Positions 23,721 through 28,610 of a stretch of 28,610 nucleotides of DNA are shown piece after piece; the first letter of the stretch is position 1, and each line of letters opens with the position of its first letter. The notes under the pieces are model-generated. The model did not search any database. It worked only from the letters and a program-made list of their open reading frames with translations, and was not told the origin of the DNA. The stretch spans positions 1-28,610 of the forward strand of contig JAFDKD010000043.1 in the NCBI GenBank assembly GCA_019307165.1, read 5' to 3'. This DNA comes from Deltaproteobacteria bacterium. GTDB lineage: Bacteria; Desulfobacterota; DSM-4660; Desulfatiglandales; Desulfatiglandaceae. Made by a program: the position numbers and the translations under genes.

Positions 23721-25625
23721 TTATTTTTTTCTCAAGACCCGGTTGTCTCCCACCCGAACGGTGATCTGCGACTTGTCAAAGTACTCGATCAAAGGTATGG
23801 CGTACTTACGTGAGACGCCGGTCATGTCCTTGAACTGAGGCGTGGTTATTTCCCCGTTCGCCTTCAAAAAATCGATCATTCGGTCTTTGAGCGCTTCGAT
23901 GGCCTTCCCGTAGAAGTAGAGGTCTTCTTTGACCTTGATGACGATGCCTTCTTCAAGCATGACGGCCAAAACCTCCTTCGCAGTCTTTCCCGGGAATTCC
24001 CCTGAGATCTCCTTCAAATAGGGCGGCTGAAGCCCCTTTTCCCGATATATCTTCTCAAGCCGATCGCGCGCCTTTTCCTGGTCCTGTGCCAGGGTTACCT
24101 GGTGCTCCTTAAGCCGAACCAGTTCCTTTTCCTGGACCACCACATCTTCTTTTGTCAGCTGATTCATGACGTAATTGAACAGCTTGACGTTTTTTGCGCC
24201 TTCGGTCCTGGATCGCAATTCCTCTTTGGGAAGCCCGATTTTGAGGGGAAATTCTCCGTGGTAACGGCTGATGGTCTCGACGACCTGGTCCCTGGCCGCG
24301 GCAAAAAAATCCGCATGGATCAGGGCCCCCCGCTCTTTGTCATAGGCAATGACCCGCTTGCGGGCCTTCAACCCTTTAAGAACGTCATCAAGCCTTTTCC
24401 TGCGGGTGTTCGTCAGAAAGGAAAGCTCCCCTTCCTCCACGCCGCGGTATCGACCCATCAGTACAAACAACTCGCATGTTTCAGCCGGGTCCCCGTCAGC
24501 CAGTAGTTTCATCTGCGAAGCCGCTTTTTCCGAAAACCGCTTCATTTTCCCCGGCAGCGCATTGAGGATATCGCCACCCCCTATGGTCCTCACCGGCGAG
24601 TAGCTCCTCAGCACATAACGGTCGCCCCGCAGTACGGCCACGGGCGCTTCGAGCCGCATCTGCGCGAAACAACCTTCGCCGGGTTTCAGTTCATCCCGAT
24701 CCGACAGAACAACCGTGGCGATAACTTCCGAAGTTCCGGTGTGAAACCGGGCCTTGGCCCTGTTTTTGAGCTTCCGTGGCGAACTCTTGAGCAGATCCAG
24801 CCGGACATCCACCATGAAGCTCGGCCGAAGGGCATCCTTTGTGGCCAGCACATCGCCCCTGCGGATGGTCGTCCGCTCGATGCCCTGGAGGTTGATGGCG
24901 GTCCGCAGCCCGGCCCGAACATCCCGGACCTCCTTGTTGTGAACCTGGATGCCCCTGATCCGGGACTCGATTTCCTGGGGATAAATCGTGATCTCGCCGC
25001 CGGTGGAAGCCATACCGGACACGGTGGTCCCGGTGATGACGGTGCCGAACCCCTTCATGCTGAAGACCCGGTCGATGGGCAGTCTGAAAATGTGACCCAG
25101 GTCCCGGTCGGGAATGTTCGCCACCAGTTGGTCCAGGGTCTGGATCAACTCCGGAATCCCCTGTCCGTTGAGCGAGGAGACTTCCACGATGGGCGACTCC
25201 CCCAAAAAGGTGTTGGCGAGATAGTCGCTCACATCTTCCCGAACCAGTTCCAGCCATTCCTGTTCGACCATGTCGATCTTGGTCAGGACCACAAGCCCGT
25301 GCCGCACCTTCAGCAGTTCGCAGATCTCCAGGTGCTCTCTGGTCTGGGGCATGACGCCTTCGTCCGCGGCGATCACCAGCGCCACAAGGTCGATGCCCGT
25401 GGCGCCGGCCACCATGTTCTTGACAAATTTCTCGTGGCCCGGCACGTCCACGATCCCCAACAGTTTGCCGCCGGGCAGTTCCAGGTGGGCGAATCCCAGC
25501 TCGATGGTGATGCCGCGCAGTTTTTCCTCTTTCAACCGGTCCGTGTCGATGCCGGTAAGGGCCCTGATGAGGGAGGTCTTGCCATGGTCGATGTGTCCCG
25601 CCGTACCCAGTACAATCTGTTTCAT
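23721..25625 (-). CDS. selB: Selenocysteine-specific elongation factor SelB
   Basis: 634 residues, full length. GTPase domain: GHIDHGKT (10-17), DVPGHE (60-65), TKID (115-118), with LRGITIELGFA as switch region; then EF-Tu-like domains 2 and 3 with the SelB extension, and four C-terminal winged-helix domains (about 370-634) ending in PQFKDMTGVSRKYAIPLIEY, the part that binds SECIS RNA. Delivers Sec-tRNA to UGA codons that are followed by a SECIS. Its presence means the genome decodes UGA as Sec, which supports the UGA gene at 7829-8581. selA, selD and tRNA-Sec are not in the window. GGAAG lies before the ATG. First gene of a minus-strand series with yqeC, xdhC, LUD and the small protein. Confidence 0.97.
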   Translation of the reverse strand: MKQIVLGTAGHIDHGKTSLIRALTGIDTDRLKEEKLRGITIELGFAHLELPGGKLLGIVDVPGHEKFVKNMVAGATGIDLVALVIAADEGVMPQTREHLEICELLKVRHGLVVLTKIDMVEQEWLELVREDVSDYLANTFLGESPIVEVSSLNGQGIPELIQTLDQLVANIPDRDLGHIFRLPIDRVFSMKGFGTVITGTTVSGMASTGGEITIYPQEIESRIRGIQVHNKEVRDVRAGLRTAINLQGIERTTIRRGDVLATKDALRPSFMVDVRLDLLKSSPRKLKNRAKARFHTGTSEVIATVVLSDRDELKPGEGCFAQMRLEAPVAVLRGDRYVLRSYSPVRTIGGGDILNALPGKMKRFSEKAASQMKLLADGDPAETCELFVLMGRYRGVEEGELSFLTNTRRKRLDDVLKGLKARKRVIAYDKERGALIHADFFAAARDQVVETISRYHGEFPLKIGLPKEELRSRTEGAKNVKLFNYVMNQLTKEDVVVQEKELVRLKEHQVTLAQDQEKARDRLEKIYREKGLQPPYLKEISGEFPGKTAKEVLAVMLEEGIVIKVKEDLYFYGKAIEALKDRMIDFLKANGEITTPQFKDMTGVSRKYAIPLIEYFDKSQITVRVGDNRVLRKK

Positions 25626-25993
25626 AAAGGCTTCCTTCGATCTCTCTAATAACGATAAGTTATTCTTTTAGGTGGAATATTGGGGGGTGTCAAGAGCGGA
25701 GGGTGAAACCAACGCCACCAGCAAGGTGTCAGCGCCGCCTCTGGCCTGAAGGACGGCGGGATCTCCGCTACGCTCCGACAAGCCTAATCGATCGGATAAC
25801 TTCAAGAAAAGGGCAATAACCGTAGACTCGGTTACGTTCCGCCACAAAACGGCGGACAGGCTCCCCTTTACAAAGGGGGATTTGCCAACGGTATTAAATC
25901 CCCCCCGGGAGGCTGTCCGATGACTCATTTCCCCTCCCCCCGGATCAGGTCCGGGGCAGGCTCTCGTGGGAGGGGATTAAGGTTAATTTGTTC
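25626..25993. repeat. Repeat-rich gap between selB and the toxin-antitoxin pair
   Basis: Contains a block (25729-25785) with AGCGCCGCCTCTGGCCTGAA and then GATCTCCGCTACGCTCCGAC, inverse of 4426-4492; a palindrome CCCCTTTACAAAGGGG (25863-25878); an overlapping stem GGGGGATTT (25875-25883) with AAATCCCCC (25896-25904); and CCGGATCAGGTCCGGGGCAG (25939-25958). The selB promoter must lie near 25640-25680, which is AT-rich. No gene accepted here. Confidence 0.8.
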
Positions 25994-26022
25994 TTGATTA
26001 AATCCGAATACAAGTCTATATT
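25994..26022 (+). promoter_or_regulatory. Predicted promoter for the phd-parE pair
   Basis: TTGATT (25994-25999) and TATATT (26017-26022) with a 17-bp spacer, 40 bp before the antitoxin ATG. CCGAAT occurs directly repeated at 26004-26009 and 26039-26044, flanking the -10, and might be part of an antitoxin operator. Confidence 0.55.
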
Positions 26023-26062
26023 CAGTGTTAAAATAAACCCGAATTAATAAATAGGTGCCACA

Positions 26063-26320
26063 ATGAAGCCGATAAACGTTTCTAAAAACATCGTTTCCCT
26101 GTCGGATTTTAAAATCAAGGCGTCCCAAATGCTTCATGACGTCAAGCGTTCGCATCACCCCCTTGTCATCACCCAAAACGGCAAGGCAGCGGCCGTCCTT
26201 ATTTCTCCGTCTGATTTTGACTTTCTCACGGAGCGGATCCGCTTCATCGACGCTGTACAAATGGGGTTGACGGATGTTCAATATGGCCGGATCGTGCCGG
26301 ATGAAGATCTGGATATATAA
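26063..26320 (+). CDS. Phd/YefM-family antitoxin
   Basis: 85 residues. N-terminal DNA-binding fold typical of Phd: VSKNIVSLSDFKIKASQML then HPLVITQNGKAAAVLISPSD, followed by a helical C-terminus (LTERIRFIDAVQMGLTDV) that would wrap and block the toxin. AGGTG lies eight bases before the ATG. The toxin gene starts two bases after its stop, the usual antitoxin-first order. Such proteins repress their own promoter, with the toxin as co-repressor. Confidence 0.92.
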   Translation: MKPINVSKNIVSLSDFKIKASQMLHDVKRSHHPLVITQNGKAAAVLISPSDFDFLTERIRFIDAVQMGLTDVQYGRIVPDEDLDI

Positions 26321-26322
26321 CC

Positions 26323-26631
26323 ATGAAGCTCCTTTGGACCGAAACAGCCAAACAGGATCTCTTGGATATCCACAGCTATGTTGGCGCCGATAACCCGACT
26401 GCAGCCAAACGATGGATCGAGAGATTGAGAGATCGTGCCAGAAGCGCTCTCCATGCACCGCTCGCAGGCCGCACAGTCACCGAATTTTCGCGTGACGATA
26501 TCCGGGAACTGATCGAGGGGAATTACCGTATCGTATATCAGGTGTTTTCAGATCGTCTCGTGATATTGACCGTTTTCGAAGGTCACGCTCTTTTCCCTTT
26601 GGAAAAAGTGGGCGATTCAACTGTTGAGTAA
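26323..26631 (+). CDS. RelE/ParE-family toxin
   Basis: 102 residues. ParE-type fold: N-terminal LLWTETAKQDLLDIHSYVG helix hairpin, the HAPLAGRTVTEF loop, IRELIEGNYRIVYQV strands and the closing VILTVFEGHALFP. The sequence is closer to ParE (gyrase-poisoning) than to ribosome-cutting RelE, but the two cannot be told apart safely by eye. It looks intact and is paired with the antitoxin two bases upstream. The pair stands between two repeat-bearing or unrelated regions, consistent with acquisition as a small module. Confidence 0.92.
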   Translation: MKLLWTETAKQDLLDIHSYVGADNPTAAKRWIERLRDRARSALHAPLAGRTVTEFSRDDIRELIEGNYRIVYQVFSDRLVILTVFEGHALFPLEKVGDSTVE

Positions 26632-26699
26632 TCCGCTTTTGCCCCCCCCTGGTCCGGCTCCAGGTAGATGCCTAAAAGCACACCAGCCGGTTGTCCCTC

Positions 26700-28046
26700 T
26701 CATCTGCGCTTCGATTTTCTTGGCCAGCGTGCTTTTGCGCGTTCCAGAAAGGGCGGCTCGACATGCTTGGGTGCACCGGAAACGATATCCTCGAACCCGG
26801 TCATGAATCCCTTCTTGCGAAAGTGTCTCTCGCGCACGTCGGCAACCACCACCTGCCAGTCGGCATCGAGTCCGGCCTTGGCGTAGCATTTCTTGGCATG
26901 CTCAATGTTGTCGAGCGCCGCGTCGTAGTACTTGCTCTTGCCGGCATTGACGATCCGCATGCAGAGAGCGTGGTACACTCTGGCTGAAATATCAGGATGA
27001 GAGCGCTCCAGTTTGCGCGCCAATGGCTCGATCCGGTAGTGGCTAAGATCTTCCAGTTCCTTATCCGTAGCCCGGCGCAGGCGCGCTACAAGCCGGTCGA
27101 TCTCTTTATTATCGAGCCAGAGTTCAATCAGAGAGGACAAATCACCCTTTTCTGATGCCGCCATGGCCTTTTGGCGCCATGCCATTTTCTCTTTGGCCGG
27201 CACGTAGCGCATCAACTCCTTGTATGTGAACGTGGAGGGGTCTGACTCAAACTCGGACCAGGCTGACTTGAGCGCATCTTCTGGCCGACCGATCTTGGCC
27301 AGCAGCGCCCGTTTTAACTCGCCCAATTCGTATTCTTCATAGGATTTTCGGCTGTCCGTCCGTGCGATCTTCAAGCCTCGCTCGACCCAGGACAGCGCGT
27401 CTTCAGGGTGTCTCCGGTTCCTGTATATTTTGGCGATGGCCATGCAGTCTTTGACTTCCAGCTCGGTCTGCTCGCAAAGCGCGATGTAGGCGTCAACGTT
27501 GCGTTGGCCCGCGAGCAGGGTCTTCAGCGCTCCGCCCCACCTCCGGCGTGCGTATCCGGGAGAACGCTTTTCCTTGTCACCCTGGGTCAGAGTGGATTCG
27601 AACTTGCAGCGAATTTGCTGAACGAATGCATCCAGCCCCTTCTTGTCGAGCACTTTGACAACCTCGCGATCAAGGTCATGGCAAAATCCGTAGGGATCGT
27701 CCTCCATCCAGAAAAGCAGCGACTTTGCGGTCTCGTCCGGGTCATGGTTCGCGGCCTGGCGGGCTTTGATCCAATCCCGAAACAGGTCCTCAACCAACAT
27801 GCCTAAATTGCCGCTCGAGTCGTCGATTTCATCGGCTTTTTCGTGGCAAGCGGCGATAAAGGTCTCAAACAGATGCGCTGCTCGTTCCGGCTCTTTCTTG
27901 ATGATCTTCCCAATGTCATTCGCAACATCCTGAACATCGTCCACGAACGACCAGGCGGCTTTGTAGGAGATGAAACTTCCGGGAGACAGCGCCGCTTCGA
28001 TGGCCTGCTCGAGCGGATCGATCTGTTTTCGCTTTCCGGGGCTCAC
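26700..28046 (-). CDS. Large helical-repeat protein, DUF6880-like
   Basis: 448 residues, soluble, no signal peptide. Mostly alpha-helical with TPR-like pairs, for example CMAIAKIYRNRRHPEDALSW followed by VERGLKIAR, and RVYHALCMRIVNAGKSKYYD. The C-terminus has features of the SWIM-associated/DUF6880 kind (YDAALDNIEHAKKCYAKAGL, then VVADVRERHFRKKGFM) and ends in a basic tail. Likely a protein-interaction scaffold; no catalytic motif seen. Start is a GTG at 28046 with AAAGGAG seven bases upstream. It lies 12 bp downstream of the HEAT-repeat gene, so the two form an operon. Confidence 0.65.
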   Translation of the reverse strand: MSPGKRKQIDPLEQAIEAALSPGSFISYKAAWSFVDDVQDVANDIGKIIKKEPERAAHLFETFIAACHEKADEIDDSSGNLGMLVEDLFRDWIKARQAANHDPDETAKSLLFWMEDDPYGFCHDLDREVVKVLDKKGLDAFVQQIRCKFESTLTQGDKEKRSPGYARRRWGGALKTLLAGQRNVDAYIALCEQTELEVKDCMAIAKIYRNRRHPEDALSWVERGLKIARTDSRKSYEEYELGELKRALLAKIGRPEDALKSAWSEFESDPSTFTYKELMRYVPAKEKMAWRQKAMAASEKGDLSSLIELWLDNKEIDRLVARLRRATDKELEDLSHYRIEPLARKLERSHPDISARVYHALCMRIVNAGKSKYYDAALDNIEHAKKCYAKAGLDADWQVVVADVRERHFRKKGFMTGFEDIVSGAPKHVEPPFLERAKARWPRKSKRR

Positions 28047-28058
28047 GATACTCCTTTC

Positions 28059-28610
28059 TCAGTGGACATACCCGCCGTCATCGTCGTCATCGAAATCATC
28101 ACGCAACGGGTCTTCGGCCATGGCCTCGGCCATATAAATAGCTTCATGGGCTGCCTCGGCGATGTCCTCATCGTCGGAATCGGTCAGGTCCACCAGAATC
28201 ATGCCTGCTTCCTGGGGGCGAATACCGGCTACGGCATCAATGGCGGCCAGCAGTATCGGTTTGTCGGTCACTTGCTCGCTGACGAGTTTTGATACGTGTG
28301 ACCAGGCCGCGTCCACCTCCCAATTGCCGGCCGCACAAATGGCCTGGTAATGGATATCCTGGTTGTTGTTATCAAGCGCTTCGAGGATCTGGTTATCGAA
28401 CCCGCGGACCCAGCGCATCGAAAAGACCGCTGTCAGCCGCCAATCCTCATCATCACTGGAATAAGCCGCCCGAATAGCGTCTTGATGCCAGTCCCGGGGG
28501 GCGCGAACCGATGCCTCCAGTATGCGTCGATGCACGTATTTGGGCACGGCTGCGTCCAGGTAAAGCCTGCGGAGCGATTCCTGGATTTTACGAAACGTGT
28601 CATCGGAAAT
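28059..28610 (-). CDS. HEAT-repeat protein (5' end outside the window)
   Basis: The frame is open to the right edge, so the N-terminus is missing; 183 codons plus stop are visible. Repeating helical pairs such as RILEASVRAPRDWHQDAIRA, WRLTAVFSMRWVRGFDNQIL, IHYQAICAAGNWEVDAAW and PILLAAIDAVAGIRPQEA are HEAT/PBS-lyase-like repeats of about 30 residues. The C-terminus is very acidic (DDFDDDDDGGYVH). Probably a binding scaffold. It is followed after 12 bp by the other helical-repeat gene; such a pair may act together. No enzyme motif seen. Confidence 0.72.
   Translation of the reverse strand: MSDDTFRKIQESLRRLYLDAAVPKYVHRRILEASVRAPRDWHQDAIRAAYSSDDEDWRLTAVFSMRWVRGFDNQILEALDNNNQDIHYQAICAAGNWEVDAAWSHVSKLVSEQVTDKPILLAAIDAVAGIRPQEAGMILVDLTDSDDEDIAEAAHEAIYMAEAMAEDPLRDDFDDDDDGGYVH

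Noticed and set aside
25668..25928. Minus-strand frame in the selB upstream gap
   Set aside because: Made almost entirely of dispersed repeat modules and palindromes; no homology recognised.

Overview
The window looks like a piece of a GC-rich, anaerobic, selenium-using bacterium, most likely a Desulfobacterota (deltaproteobacterial) genome. This is inferred from gene content: SelB, YqeC and XdhC together, an NDP-forming acyl-CoA synthetase subunit, a TrpB2-type tryptophan synthase, a lone cytochrome b/Rieske pair, and many intergenic repeats of a kind common in that phylum. No rRNA, tRNA or CRISPR array was found.

Layout. 1-6000 (minus strand): a TrpB2 gene cut by the window edge, a small secreted protein, then a nucleotide-sugar and sulfate-activation group: ugd (UDP-glucose to UDP-glucuronate), uxs (UDP-glucuronate to UDP-xylose), cysC (APS kinase) and an Slp-type lipoprotein. 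The last three overlap and must be co-transcribed. 6000-10670 (plus strand): a stub of a methyltransferase gene, two envelope-type proteins, then a two-gene unit of an iron-sulfur protein with an in-frame UGA and a MarR regulator behind a promoter with two palindromic operators, then a HExxH protein, an internally deleted methyltransferase and Tag glycosylase. 10778-17919: acyl-CoA synthetase alpha-type subunit (minus), a compact Ada-Ogt repair protein, a short secreted repeat protein, a large SEC-C protein and glnS. 18139-20234: a Rieske gene frameshifted by a perfect 23-bp tandem duplication, its partner cytochrome b, and a macro-domain protein with abnormal ends. 20372-25625 (minus): selB, yqeC, xdhC, a LUD-domain protein and a small conserved protein. 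25994-26631: a Phd/ParE toxin-antitoxin pair. 26700-28610: a helical-repeat protein and a HEAT-repeat protein cut by the edge.

The most interesting item is at 7829-8581. Two reading frames in the same register are separated only by a TGA at 8138-8140. Just downstream, the RNA can fold into a hairpin whose loop carries GGUC exactly 18 nt after the UGA, the same spacing as in the E. coli fdhF SECIS. Since selB is in the same window, I read this as a probable selenoprotein: a QueG-like double [4Fe-4S] protein with Sec at residue 104. Its likely regulator is the MarR protein encoded directly after it.

A second theme is repeat-driven gene remodelling. Short dispersed repeats sit in most long gaps and seem to run into coding sequence: they appear to supply the C-terminal tails of yqeC and xdhC, replace the first strand of the macro domain, and end the methyltransferase stub. 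All function calls come from reading motifs and family memory; no database search was run.
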